Shown: positions 1 through 7,015, counted from the first letter of the stretch. The stretch: DNA of 13,578 nucleotides from a bacterium (GCA_023512255.1 JAILZY010000088.1:1-13578), one strand, 5' to 3'. The notes: generated from the letters alone by a model not told the origin. Translations and numbers: made by a program.

Positions 1-93
1 ACTTTCTTCTCTCTTTATTTTCTCTCCTCCCCTTTATATTTTCAACATTATTTTTTCAACATGGGGAACATCTGGCAAAGGATCAGTACTCTC

Positions 94-137
94 AATCTCT
101 TCCCCCTGCTCTTTTCTCTGTCCAGGGGGAAGAGATT
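94..137 (-). terminator. Perfect 15-bp inverted repeat downstream of the ferritin-like gene
   Basis: The arms AATCTCTTCCCCCTG (94-108) and CAGGGGGAAGAGATT (123-137) are perfectly complementary around a 14-nt pyrimidine-rich loop. The hairpin starts about 30 bp after the stop codon of the minus-strand ferritin-like gene, where a terminator or mRNA 3'-end stabiliser is expected. There is no T tract on the downstream side of the minus strand, so it is not a textbook intrinsic terminator. Its C5/G5 core and CTCT/AGAG flanks resemble the hairpin at 1493-1544. The remaining DNA in 1-167 is pyrimidine-rich and holds nothing else that I recognise. Confidence 0.6.
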
Positions 138-167
138 TGATCTACTCTTAGAAAGCCATAGAGAGCA

Positions 168-1334
168 TCAGGCTGCCATCTTCCACTCTCTCTTGGCCCT
201 ATCGGTGATAATCTGCGACGGGAAGCCGCTGCCACGAACCTGCTCCTCATAGGCAAAGGAAGCCCAATCTGAGGGCAGCTGATCCCGATTGACAAATCTC
301 ATATCATACGGACGCCAGTTGACCGTTTCTCGAATAACCTGGTTAATGTACTCCTTGTTAGGTTCAAAGACGATCAGCGGTGAAATCGTATAGGGAATGA
401 GGCTGTGGATATCATTGCCTTCCATATTCTTCAGCAAATCTCCAGCTATACGCAGATGCTCAAGTTCCATGTAGTAAAACTCCTCCCAGATTTTCCTGAT
501 CCGATCGTCGGTTTCTGTCTGCATGCAGCTAAAATAATTGTAGGCCTCATTAACCTGTATCAGGCAAAGCCGCTCAAGCGGTGTCCAGGAGGCATCGAAC
601 AGGCACTCGTATTGGGTAACATGCTGCTCTTCGATTTCGGCAATTTCGGCATAAAGTTGCCTGGCTAGATTATCCTTATAGGCATTGCCATGTTCACGAT
701 AGTATAGCATGGTTTGCTGCTCAGCCGCGGTAACCGTAAGAGCATTCAGTTTTGTCTTGATACCATCGGTTCTCTGGTAATGCTGCATCATAGTATCGTA
801 GGGATGGCGATGTTCATCCCAGGTTGGCCGCCCATCCTTGAGCTCTGTTTTGCCCTGGAGCAAAATTGTGGCCTCGCCGCCTTCTAGCATTTTCAAAAGA
901 TAACTATATCTTAGCAGGTGATCAAAATCCTCCAGAAGGCCAAAATCATAAACCTTTTTGGCCTCAAGGTTTGGCTCATTTCTGGCCACATTAGCCGTCA
1001 AATCCACAGCTACTTGCTCAAAGGTAATGGTGGTCTCAAGCACGGTTTGATCAGCCGGATTAAGCCAGTTGATAGCTACCTGCTGTTGCTGCTCACTCCT
1101 TCGAATCATGGACAGAGCCTTCTTGATATTGTAGTCAGTAGTCTGACGGGCCATTTCATGCAGAGTGATATTACTAGCATTCTCAAGACCGTTCATAAGA
1201 ACGATCCGACACTTGGTATAGGCATCGGTTTCTTTCTTATCAAAAGGCTTCTTAATCACTAAGCTGTCAAAGCTTTTGTACTGCTTGTTAATCTCGATCC
1301 CCTTCTCTTCGAAAGGTTTAAACTCCTGTTGCAT
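168..1334 (-). CDS. Ferritin-like di-iron domain protein (388 aa)
   Basis: This is a soluble, largely helical protein with the signature of a ferritin-like four-helix bundle. The clearest metal-ligand candidates are two ExxH motifs. One lies in EIEEQH (E235, H238) and the other in YMELEH (E290, H293). E263 lies in a helix between them, and acidic/His residues at 135-139 (EDFDH) and 174-177 lie upstream. No signal peptide or membrane helix is visible. The ATG start is supported by GGGGAG eight bases upstream. At 388 aa it is much longer than classical ferritin or rubrerythrin, with an N-terminal region of about 120 residues and a C-terminal tail of about 90 residues ending in KREWKMAA. The reaction cannot be deduced; oxidative-stress defence or metal handling is an inference. 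It is apparently monocistronic, with a hairpin downstream and a very AT-rich leader upstream. Confidence 0.75.
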   Translation of the reverse strand: MQQEFKPFEEKGIEINKQYKSFDSLVIKKPFDKKETDAYTKCRIVLMNGLENASNITLHEMARQTTDYNIKKALSMIRRSEQQQQVAINWLNPADQTVLETTITFEQVAVDLTANVARNEPNLEAKKVYDFGLLEDFDHLLRYSYLLKMLEGGEATILLQGKTELKDGRPTWDEHRHPYDTMMQHYQRTDGIKTKLNALTVTAAEQQTMLYYREHGNAYKDNLARQLYAEIAEIEEQHVTQYECLFDASWTPLERLCLIQVNEAYNYFSCMQTETDDRIRKIWEEFYYMELEHLRIAGDLLKNMEGNDIHSLIPYTISPLIVFEPNKEYINQVIRETVNWRPYDMRFVNRDQLPSDWASFAYEEQVRGSGFPSQIITDRAKREWKMAA

Positions 1335-1349
1335 GTGATTTCTCCCCTC

Positions 1350-1490
1350 GTTCTTCTATAAATAATTATATTAATTATATAATTATATTGATTGATAGTT
1401 ATAATATTATAAATATATAAAAAATATAAATAATAAATTATAAATAAATAACTAAAAATAATAAATAACCAAAATAATCTATCCAGCTAG
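1350..1490. promoter_or_regulatory. Extremely AT-rich spacer upstream of the ferritin-like gene
   Basis: About 140 bp composed almost wholly of A and T, with many overlapping TATAAT-like hexamers on both strands, separate the ferritin-like gene from the hairpin at 1493-1544. The ferritin promoter must lie here if the gene is transcribed alone. So many AT hexamers are present, without a clear -35 box, that I cannot single out one promoter. DNA of this kind is also a typical target for nucleoid-associated silencing proteins, but that is inference. Confidence 0.4.
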
Positions 1491-1492
1491 CA

Positions 1493-1544
1493 TACTCTCT
1501 CCCCCCTACAAGGAGATAGCGGCCCCTTGCAGGGGGAGAGAGTA
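1493..1544 (-). terminator. Long hairpin between the HhH gene and the ferritin-like gene
   Basis: The left arm TACTCTCTCCCCCCTACAAG (starting 1493) pairs with a right arm CTTGCAGGGGGAGAGAGTA (ending 1544) over roughly 20 bp, with one mismatch and a one-base bulge around a loop of about 11 nt. It sits about 50 bp past the stop codon of the helix-hairpin-helix gene and separates it from the AT-rich leader of the ferritin-like gene. A terminator role is therefore likely, although no U tract follows the stem on the minus strand. The core resembles the hairpin at 94-137. Confidence 0.55.
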
Positions 1545-1595
1545 CACATCCACTATCTTATCTCATCTAGTTAATACTTATTCTCCATCTAGTTA

Positions 1596-1850
1596 CTACT
1601 TCTTCTCACCCAGTGTAGCTCCGCTCTTTTTGATATCCTCGATCATACCCTTTGAAAAGCCAGGGACATTATCAAGTTCATCCCAGCTCTTGAATGGGCC
1701 GTGCTCATTTCGATAATTAATTATTTCCTGAGCCCGACTCTTCCCTACCATCCGAAGCTGGGAAAGCTCTTCTAGGCTAGCTGTATTAATATTTATATGA
1801 TGGCCCGGCTGAGACTCAGGCTGCTGCCTTACATGTTCTCCTCTTGGCAT
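1596..1850 (-). CDS. ComEA-like helix-hairpin-helix protein (84 aa)
   Basis: This small protein ends in a tandem helix-hairpin-helix domain of the type found at the C terminus of ComEA. Residues 20-50 carry [10 protein letters not shown] followed by the first hairpin MVGKSRA (34-40). Residues 53-78 carry the second, with [16 protein letters not shown]. Such domains bind the DNA backbone without sequence specificity. The protein lacks the membrane anchor of true ComEA, so it is probably a cytoplasmic or nucleoid DNA-binding protein rather than a DNA-uptake receptor. I choose the ATG at 1850 (MPRGEH) because GGAGGG lies seven bases upstream. An open frame continues upstream to a GTG at 1883 without a good ribosome site. 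The N-terminal 18 residues are polar and His/Gln-rich, probably disordered. The gene stands alone between a hairpin and AT-rich DNA. Confidence 0.8.
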   Translation of the reverse strand: MPRGEHVRQQPESQPGHHININTASLEELSQLRMVGKSRAQEIINYRNEHGPFKSWDELDNVPGFSKGMIEDIKKSGATLGEKK

Positions 1851-1883
1851 GGTATTTCCCTCCATATACTCCATGTTAACCAC

Positions 1884-2209
1884 AGCCTCTATCAGACTCT
1901 ATTCATTCTGCTGATATTATCTTTTTGTCTATTCGGCAGTTTATTGACATGGGATGCACTTGATGAAAGAAAGTATGCTAAGAAGGGTTGGGTTGATGAG
2001 GGGAAAGTTATCAGGGGTATATTATCAGGGGAGATGAGGGAAAACCTGGGAAATTATATCGTAAATATAAGTAATTGAAAATAAATAATTTTTAAAAAAC
2101 CAAGATTCAAATCAATTTTTATTGGAAATGAAAATCTATAAATAACAATAAGTTATAAAAATAATTTCTGATTAAGTCTATTGATCACTCGCTGACTGAC
2201 CAGAGCTGA
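1884..2209. other. Non-coding spacer between the HhH and Fe-S protein genes
   Basis: This stretch becomes increasingly AT-rich towards 2209. An open plus-strand frame with a hydrophobic segment runs through its left part, but its only in-frame ATG codons lie inside the opposite-strand HhH gene and no ribosome site supports it. The HhH promoter and any terminator of the Fe-S protein gene must lie here. I see no convincing hexamer pair and no strong hairpin. Confidence 0.4.
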
Positions 2210-3247
2210 TCAGATCTCAACCACCTTGGGCTCGAGGCTGCCTGCTTGATTTAAGCGGGCAAGATACCTTGGCTGAATCAGGCAATCGGTGTCATGAAGC
2301 TGATCAAGATGCTGATAGTCGATCCGCTGCAATCCGGCTGCATCTATGGACAGGGGAGAAAAGGCAGCGAATATCCCAAGATCTGGGCCGACTGGCTTTC
2401 CCCGAAATGGAACACAATCACAAAACGTGCTCATATCGTGGGCAAAATTAATATAGGCGACCTTATGCTCTGAAAATGTGCTCAAAACAGCAGCCGCCGC
2501 CACAGCCACAGCCATACCGAGCCTACTGCGGCCCACAAGCCTTATGGCACCTGCTGGGCAGGCAGAGCTACAGTTCAGACAACGCATGCACTGTGGATGA
2601 TCAGCCATGGTAGCCTTGTAATTTTCAATTCGAGGCAATCCAAACCAACAGGCCTCAACGCAGCTGCCGCAAGCCTGGCAAAGCTCCTCATCTACTTCAA
2701 TATCCACCACCCGATGCTGAGCGAGTTTGCTCTTTTTAGACACACAGCCCATGCCGAGATTTTTGATCGCTCCGCCATATCCAGTCAAAGGATGCCCCTT
2801 GAGGTGGCTGACCACAATCATAGCCTGAACCTGGTGAATTACCCCAGCTACTTCTACCTCGGGAAGAATCGGATCAGGAGAGGGCACAGGGATGGCATTT
2901 TCACTATTTAGGCCATCGGCTATGATCAGGGGAGCAAAACCAAAGCCATTGGCCAAAGCGGTCTCCATATAGTCAAAAGCATTGGAGCGCTCAAGAGGAT
3001 AGTAAGTAGAGGTGTCGGTCAAAAAGGGCTTTGCCCCGCGCGCTTTAATCAGGTCAATAATCTGCTTGATAAAGAAGGGACGAATGTAATTGGGATTTCC
3101 AAGCTCTCCCATGTGAAGTTTAACCGCTACCAGATCACCCTTTTCAATCACAGAAAAGAGATTGGCCGCCTCGTATAACTTTCGGGCTTTAGTAAGCATA
3201 TTGACATAAGGATCCCAGGGAGTGAAAAAAACCGCTTCAGCATCCAT
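2210..3247 (-). CDS. DUF362 / COG2768-type Fe-S centre protein (345 aa)
   Basis: The protein joins a DUF362 domain to a pair of 4Fe-4S ferredoxin motifs. Family hallmarks occur in order: GDLVAVKLHMGELGN (37-51), PFLTDTSTYY (74-83), SHLKGHPLTGYGGAIKNLGMG (147-167), then the cysteine sets C190/C193/C196/C200 and C220/C223/C226/C230. A C-terminal DUF362 segment with AYINFAHDMSTFCDC (264-278) and GPDLGIFAAFSP follows. Two CxxCxxCxxxC sets imply two [4Fe-4S] clusters. The first is followed by Trp rather than the usual Pro. No signal peptide is seen, so it is probably cytoplasmic. The biochemical role of COG2768 proteins is unsettled; an electron-transfer or redox-linked function in anaerobes is the usual inference. 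The ATG at 3247 has AAGGAGG ten bases upstream. It is divergent from the exported-protein gene at 3765. Confidence 0.88.
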   Translation of the reverse strand: MDAEAVFFTPWDPYVNMLTKARKLYEAANLFSVIEKGDLVAVKLHMGELGNPNYIRPFFIKQIIDLIKARGAKPFLTDTSTYYPLERSNAFDYMETALANGFGFAPLIIADGLNSENAIPVPSPDPILPEVEVAGVIHQVQAMIVVSHLKGHPLTGYGGAIKNLGMGCVSKKSKLAQHRVVDIEVDEELCQACGSCVEACWFGLPRIENYKATMADHPQCMRCLNCSSACPAGAIRLVGRSRLGMAVAVAAAAVLSTFSEHKVAYINFAHDMSTFCDCVPFRGKPVGPDLGIFAAFSPLSIDAAGLQRIDYQHLDQLHDTDCLIQPRYLARLNQAGSLEPKVVEI

Positions 3248-3272
3248 AACCCACCGTCCTCCTTAGAATTGT

Positions 3273-3317
3273 AAGCTACCCTAATACCTTTTAGACTAAG
3301 CCACCCTAATACTTTTA
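3273..3317. repeat. Two approximate 20-bp direct repeats
   Basis: The unit aagctaccctaatacctttt at 3273-3292 recurs as aagccaccctaatactttta at 3298-3317, a period of 25 bp. They lie within 30-70 bp upstream of the Fe-S protein start codon on the minus strand, in a position suited to a regulator-binding site or leader. Function is unknown. Confidence 0.45.
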
Positions 3318-3422
3318 TCAATTATCAATACTTTTATCCTATTACCCTACTATTCTATACCCTACTAAACTTTCTCTTTATTTAAGCTCCTTCACTAACT
3401 GATATTCTGTACCGAATCATCA

Positions 3423-3458
3423 ATATGGGCAAAAATATGGGCAAAGATATAGACAAAT
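3423..3458. repeat. Three tandem 12-bp iteron-like repeats
   Basis: The units ATATGGGCAAAA (3423-3434), ATATGGGCAAAG (3435-3446) and ATATAGACAAAT (3447-3458) abut exactly. The third copy has two changes in its core. A period of 12 bp places the copies slightly more than one helical turn apart, compatible with an operator array in the divergent promoter region. No replication gene is nearby to suggest an origin. Confidence 0.55.
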
Positions 3459-3764
3459 CGAGCATCCAGATATTTTTGAATGAATAATATATTGATCAAT
3501 AAGTTATGTCAAGTAAAAATTCACCATTCAGAATCAGTCTACAAGAGAATAGCAAAAAGATTAACTAAAGAGGCCTCTAATTGGCCATTTTAAACCAAAA
3601 AGAAAAACCGGCCTATTACATATTTAGAAAATAACACCCCAAGGGGGAGTTTTGCAAAATATTTTTGTCCATATTTAACTTGTATTTGAACGATTATGAA
3701 ATCAACAATACTGAATTTTTAACCTTATGCATTATCTAAGAACGAAATTGAGGGAGGATAAGCG

Positions 3765-4601
3765 ATGCTTGATCCAAAAATAAAATTTGTCTTTTATGTT
3801 CTCCTGACAGTGAGTATTTGTCTTCCAAGAGGCTTTCTCTTGCAGCAAGCCAGGGCTGAAACCGTAAAATCTAGCCGCGATGGGGAGGAAAAACTTAATA
3901 AAGCACTCCATGAGCTACTCACCATATTCAAAACTTACACCCCATGCGAAACAGATGCCGATTATGCCGCCCAGATCGAAAAACTCGAGCAAAGGCTCGA
4001 TAGACTCAACCGGGAAGAGCTGGCTAACCTAACTCGCTCATTTGACGTTACCCGATTCGTGGCCCTGGTGGAAAAACTGAAGGCCCGAATCACTCAGATG
4101 AAAGGAGAAAAAGGGCATGAGCCGGTGCGCTCTCCTCTTGAGCCGCCAAATTACGAAGATATCTGCCCTCCGCCCCGGCTTCCAAGCACAGTGCTGATCG
4201 GTTTTATCCTGGTAGTTGCTGCCCTTGAAGAGGCTGAGAACACCTCGGCTATTGTCTGTGAAACTGGAAACGCTCTGCCGATTGAGGGTATCAATACCCC
4301 GGCCTGTGTGGCCGCTCTTTTTGTCGAGTCAGTAGCCATCGTTGGCCGCACTGCCCTAGCCTTATTGGTAACCTGTAGCGACAGTATTGATTCTGCAGAA
4401 ATTGAAGCCGGCTGGAAAAACACAGTTAATATTCATGAAGATCTAGCTGCCTATAGCGAAAAAATCGGCCAAAGATTAAATGCTATCGAACAGAAGCTGA
4501 ATACTATAAGCATACAATTGCAAAAAATTCTAAGCCGTCCAGCAGATTCTAAGACTTCCAGCGGCGGCACAATGATGAGAGGGGTTAACACGGCCCAATG
4601 A
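3765..4601 (+). CDS. Exported helical protein of unknown function (278 aa)
   Basis: The N terminus is a Sec signal peptide: a Lys-containing start, a hydrophobic core at residues 8-20 and a probable cut after ARA (residue 31). The mature part has a charged, probably coiled-coil region at 36-115, with heptad-like stretches such as IEKLEQRLDRLNREEL. A Pro-rich linker with Cys (125-140) follows, then two hydrophobic stretches (141-155 and 181-204) and a second amphipathic helix (225-256). Five cysteines remain after cleavage (61, 134, 165, 181, 204), consistent with disulfides outside the cytoplasm. GGGAGG precedes the ATG at good spacing. I cannot assign a function. The gene has the same direction as the propeller gene downstream but is separated by about 190 bp of AT-rich DNA, so a shared operon is uncertain. 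Confidence 0.75.
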   Translation: MLDPKIKFVFYVLLTVSICLPRGFLLQQARAETVKSSRDGEEKLNKALHELLTIFKTYTPCETDADYAAQIEKLEQRLDRLNREELANLTRSFDVTRFVALVEKLKARITQMKGEKGHEPVRSPLEPPNYEDICPPPRLPSTVLIGFILVVAALEEAENTSAIVCETGNALPIEGINTPACVAALFVESVAIVGRTALALLVTCSDSIDSAEIEAGWKNTVNIHEDLAAYSEKIGQRLNAIEQKLNTISIQLQKILSRPADSKTSSGGTMMRGVNTAQ

Positions 4602-4791
4602 TAAGGGGGCTAACACGATTATTAAGGGGAGCTAATATGCAAAAAGTGTCTCTCTCTGATTTATCATGAGACATTATTTGAGGATTATTAATATTAATAT
4701 AATCTTATTAAGTATAATATTATTTATATTAAAAGATTTATTGTTAAAATATTTATGTACAGGATAGCAGGTACACTAGGAGATGAAGAGT
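4602..4791. other. AT-rich spacer with decayed GGGG-TAA repeats
   Basis: Immediately after the upstream stop codon, similar units ggggttaacacg (4581-4592), gggggctaacacg (4605-4617) and ggggagctaatatg (4626-4639) occur about 20-24 bp apart. A ten-codon ORF (4637-4669) follows the last unit. The rest, to 4770, is almost purely A/T and probably holds the promoter of the propeller gene, although no clear box pair stands out. Confidence 0.35.
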
Positions 4792-6180
4792 ATGAAAGCG
4801 GATCTCAAGATATTCATAGCAGTCAGCTTATCGGTTCTTTTAATCAGCCAATATTCGAGTGCCGAATCCTGGAGAAGGGTTGTGGAAAATGGGTTCGGAA
4901 ATCCGGCTAACGATTATATCTGGAGCATGGCCACGTTCAAGGGGAAACTGTACGCCGGAACACTAAACTCTCTGAATGGGGCGGAAATCTGGTGCAGCAG
5001 CAGCGGGGAGGAAGGCAGTTGGGAGCGGGTTTATAAGTCTCCGGCTGATCAATCATGGGGAATACGCTGCCTGTATGCCGATGGGGATCGAGCTCTGTAC
5101 GCCTGTGGGTTCAATGTGCTCGGAGCTGCAATTTTGCGGACTGAAAATGGGAAAAGATGGGTTACGGTGGCCAGAGGAGGGCTGGGAAATCGGAGCAATT
5201 ACACGATTCGCTGTATGATTCGATTCGGAGACTATCTCTACGCAGGAGCAGGGAGCGATAAGGCCCAGCTCTATCGCAGTAGGGATGGATTCAACTGGAG
5301 TCTGGTCAAGACCGAGCCTGATTTTGGATCAACCAAGGTCAGGGAACTCAGCGGGAACATGGTTACTAATAATGTCCTAATAGGCGAGCTGGCTGTTTTT
5401 CGTGACCAGCTCTATGCCTTTACCTGGACCGCAGACTTCAATATTCAAAGTCTGCGGGGTTTTAAGAATCTGGAAGATCGTCCACAAGGCTCTGAATCCA
5501 TTGGGCAAGACTCTGAGCACATGGAATTTGACCCCTTGCAGCTTATCCGCCCAGCTCCAGGAGCCTTTGAGGTGTGGCGAAGCAGTGACGGAGATAATTG
5601 GGAAAAGGTGGTGGGGGATGGCGATCCGTACGGAAACGGAATGGGGTTCAGTCAGTATGATCAGGAAAATATGGCCAATGACGCGGTTACCTCAACGGCG
5701 GTGTTCAATGGATATCTATACCTAGGTACAGAGAATGCCAACTCGAAAAGCTCTATCTGGAGAACAGCAGATGGCACAAGATGGGAAAAGGTTTTAGACT
5801 TCTTCAGCCTTGGGGAAAAATATAATCACTATATCTGGCGCTTGATTCCCTTTCAAGGCAGGCTATTTGTCGGCACCTTCAATGTCGGTCCCAAAACATT
5901 GCCCAAGGTAACCGGTGCCCAAATATGGGCGTCTGCCTCTGGTGAGGCCGGAACTTTCTATAACCTTGTCCATGACGGCTTCGATGGGGAGAGCATATTT
6001 GCCTCCTATATCAGAATCCCAAAAAACTACGGCGTTCGCGCCTTTGGTATTTTAAGAGGCAGCCTGTTTGCAGGTACGGCAACCATGCTCAGTATCATGG
6101 CCCCGGACCCCAAACTTGGCGGAGCACCAAGTGTCATGGGGAAAGATACGGGCTGCGAAATTTGGAGGTTAGTTTACTAA
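4792..6180 (+). CDS. Secreted seven-bladed beta-propeller protein (462 aa)
   Basis: A signal peptide with a hydrophobic core at 6-20 ends after SSA (residue 24). The mature chain is built of seven repeats, each with a core like LYAGT followed by EIWRSxDGxxWxxV, an Asp-box/BNR-like pattern. They start near residues 53, 99, 146, 204, 306, 356 and 424. The last repeat ends at GCEIWRLVY and lacks its outer strand. The N-terminal ESWRRVVENGFG supplies the equivalent, so the ring probably closes by strand exchange. Repeat 4 carries an insertion of about 45 residues (215-260). Asp-box propellers occur in sialidases and in non-enzymatic surface proteins. The sialidase Arg triad and FRIP motif are not evident, so a binding or scaffold role is at least as likely. 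I prefer the ATG at 4792 because AGGAG lies nine bases upstream; the ATG at 4783 abuts that AGGAG directly. Confidence 0.8.
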   Translation: MKADLKIFIAVSLSVLLISQYSSAESWRRVVENGFGNPANDYIWSMATFKGKLYAGTLNSLNGAEIWCSSSGEEGSWERVYKSPADQSWGIRCLYADGDRALYACGFNVLGAAILRTENGKRWVTVARGGLGNRSNYTIRCMIRFGDYLYAGAGSDKAQLYRSRDGFNWSLVKTEPDFGSTKVRELSGNMVTNNVLIGELAVFRDQLYAFTWTADFNIQSLRGFKNLEDRPQGSESIGQDSEHMEFDPLQLIRPAPGAFEVWRSSDGDNWEKVVGDGDPYGNGMGFSQYDQENMANDAVTSTAVFNGYLYLGTENANSKSSIWRTADGTRWEKVLDFFSLGEKYNHYIWRLIPFQGRLFVGTFNVGPKTLPKVTGAQIWASASGEAGTFYNLVHDGFDGESIFASYIRIPKNYGVRAFGILRGSLFAGTATMLSIMAPDPKLGGAPSVMGKDTGCEIWRLVY

Positions 6181-6267
6181 AAGGGTGACGGCCGGCGGCC
6201 AGCCCCTTGGACATTACCCCTGCCCAGTGGTTTTGATTTTTTGATTTACTGAAGAGGAGAAAAGCCC

Positions 6268-6312
6268 CGCAAAGATCATCAGGCAGGGGAAACCTTCTTG
6301 ATGATCCTTGCG
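6268..6312. terminator. Imperfect 14-bp hairpin downstream of the propeller gene
   Basis: The arm cgcaaagatcatca (6268-6281) pairs with tgatgatccttgcg (6299-6312) with a single mismatch around a 17-nt loop. It lies about 90 bp after the propeller stop codon. A T-rich stretch (ttctttggtggttctttt) follows, so it could end transcription of the propeller gene. A dispersed palindromic repeat is an alternative. Confidence 0.45.
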
Positions 6313-6404
6313 ACTGGCGTTCTTTGGTGGTTCTTTTGCTAACAAAATAGCACAATTTGGGCGGACCTAAGTGGGCCCCCCTACAATTGATAGCGTAGTT
6401 GATT

Positions 6405-6434
6405 CGCTGCGTAACTTGTGTTACGCGCTTAGCG
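6405..6434. repeat. Compact palindrome GCGTAAC-ttgt-GTTACGC
   Basis: A perfect 7-bp stem (6409-6415 with 6420-6426) with a four-base loop is extended by CGCT (6405-6408) and AGCG (6431-6434) across a four-base bulge. It could be an RNA hairpin or a protein-binding palindrome. It lies beside a duplicated decamer TTTGGTTCAC. No function can be assigned. Confidence 0.5.
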
Positions 6435-6542
6435 AGAAAACCATTTGGTTCACTATTTTCTTTGGTTCACCTCTCGGATTGCAATCGCCATTATTTTTTA
6501 ATATATCGCCATGTATCAATATCGCAATCACTATTCTTTGAA

Positions 6543-6675
6543 TCGCGATTAGCTCATAATTTATTAGCTACCATCTGAGAGACATAACCCTAATAAGAGC
6601 TAAGCCCCTTCGAGGGTTTATGGTTGTTCTGATACTAGGGTTTATGGTGTCTGATATAAGAGCGTCGCGATTAGC
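6543..6675. mobile_element. MITE-like element, copy 1, with flanking direct repeat
   Basis: A unit of about 112 bp (6552-6663) begins GCTCATAATTTA and ends GATATAAGAGC. The ends form imperfect inverted repeats, GCTC-TA with TATAAGAGC. The 11-base sequence TCGCGATTAGC occurs immediately outside both ends (6543-6553 and 6665-6675, overlapping the GC of the left end), as expected for a target-site duplication of 9-11 bp. Inside, the stem arms cataaccct and agggtttatg can pair, and AGGGTTTATGGT is repeated at 6613-6624 and 6637-6648. Positions 6559-6623 recur at the right end of the window. There is no coding capacity, so any movement would need a transposase supplied elsewhere. Calling it a MITE is inference from structure and copy number two. 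Confidence 0.6.
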
Positions 6676-6930
6676 CTACTTTTATTGATATTCTACCCAA
6701 CTAACATAATATTGATACAATAATTTTACCTAATTTAATACAAATAGGTACCAGTCATCATATCTTGATCCGAAGCGATGTGCTATAGCAATCGATAAGG
6801 AAAGTGTGTAATAAATACATATAATAGTAGCTGATATTGTGCTTATATCCCTATTTTTTTACTCCTTTAGCCTTCTCCATATCCGGGTAACAAGCTCATT
6901 TTTCAGCAAATCACCCAAAAATCATAACGC

Positions 6931-7015
6931 GGAGGTGAGCCCTTATGCATAAAACCTAGCTCAGCTAATTTAAACCTCGGGGGTTCTTCAGATGACCTCC
7001 CCCTTTAAGGTTAAA
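6931..7015 (+). promoter_or_regulatory. Perfect Shine-Dalgarno, four-codon ORF and hairpin (possible leader)
   Basis: GGAGGTGA (6931-6938) is followed at good spacing by ATG (6945), giving a minimal ORF Met-His-Lys-Thr-stop (6945-6959). The start lies within the palindrome TTATGCATAA (6943-6952), flanked by TGAGC and GCTCA. A hairpin follows: TTTAAACCT (6969-6977) can pair with AGGTTAAA (7008-7015) with one bulge, enclosing GGGGG (6979-6983) and CCCCC (6999-7003). This resembles a leader or attenuator ahead of the hydrolase gene about 190 bp on, but chance or gene decay cannot be excluded. No U tract follows the stem. Confidence 0.35.

Larger units (their letters stand above)
3248..3764. promoter_or_regulatory. 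Divergent intergenic region with short repeats
   Basis: This AT-rich 517-bp spacer must hold promoters for the minus-strand Fe-S protein gene and the plus-strand exported-protein gene. It contains two approximate direct repeats of the form aagc-accctaatac-ttt (3273-3292 and 3298-3317), the 12-bp tandem repeat listed separately, and a small palindrome TTTTGCAAAA (3650-3659). I found no unambiguous -35/-10 pair and no known riboswitch. Confidence 0.4.

Noticed and set aside
1797-2078. Plus-strand frame of 93 codons with a hydrophobic segment and a charged tail
   Set aside because: Its in-frame ATG codons lie inside the opposite-strand HhH gene, no ribosome site precedes them, and the HhH frame is far better supported.
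3640-3660. Possible sigma-54 promoter (GG...GC near AAGGGGGAGTTTTGCA)
   Set aside because: The spacing between the GG and GC elements does not fit the required ten bases, and the TGGCAC half is poor.
4637-4669. Ten-codon ORF with GGGGAG upstream between the two exported-protein genes
   Set aside because: It is too short and lacks leader-peptide features such as codon runs or a terminator. It is more likely part of decayed repeats.
6134-6355. Minus-strand frame of 73 codons overlapping the end of the propeller gene
   Set aside because: It overlaps a confident gene, has a basic low-quality composition, and runs through both arms of a hairpin, as expected for a chance frame.
6444-6675. Possible CRISPR array or plasmid origin in the repeat-rich spacer
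   Set aside because: Repeats are of different kinds and irregularly spaced, with no repeat-spacer periodicity, and no cas or replication gene is nearby.
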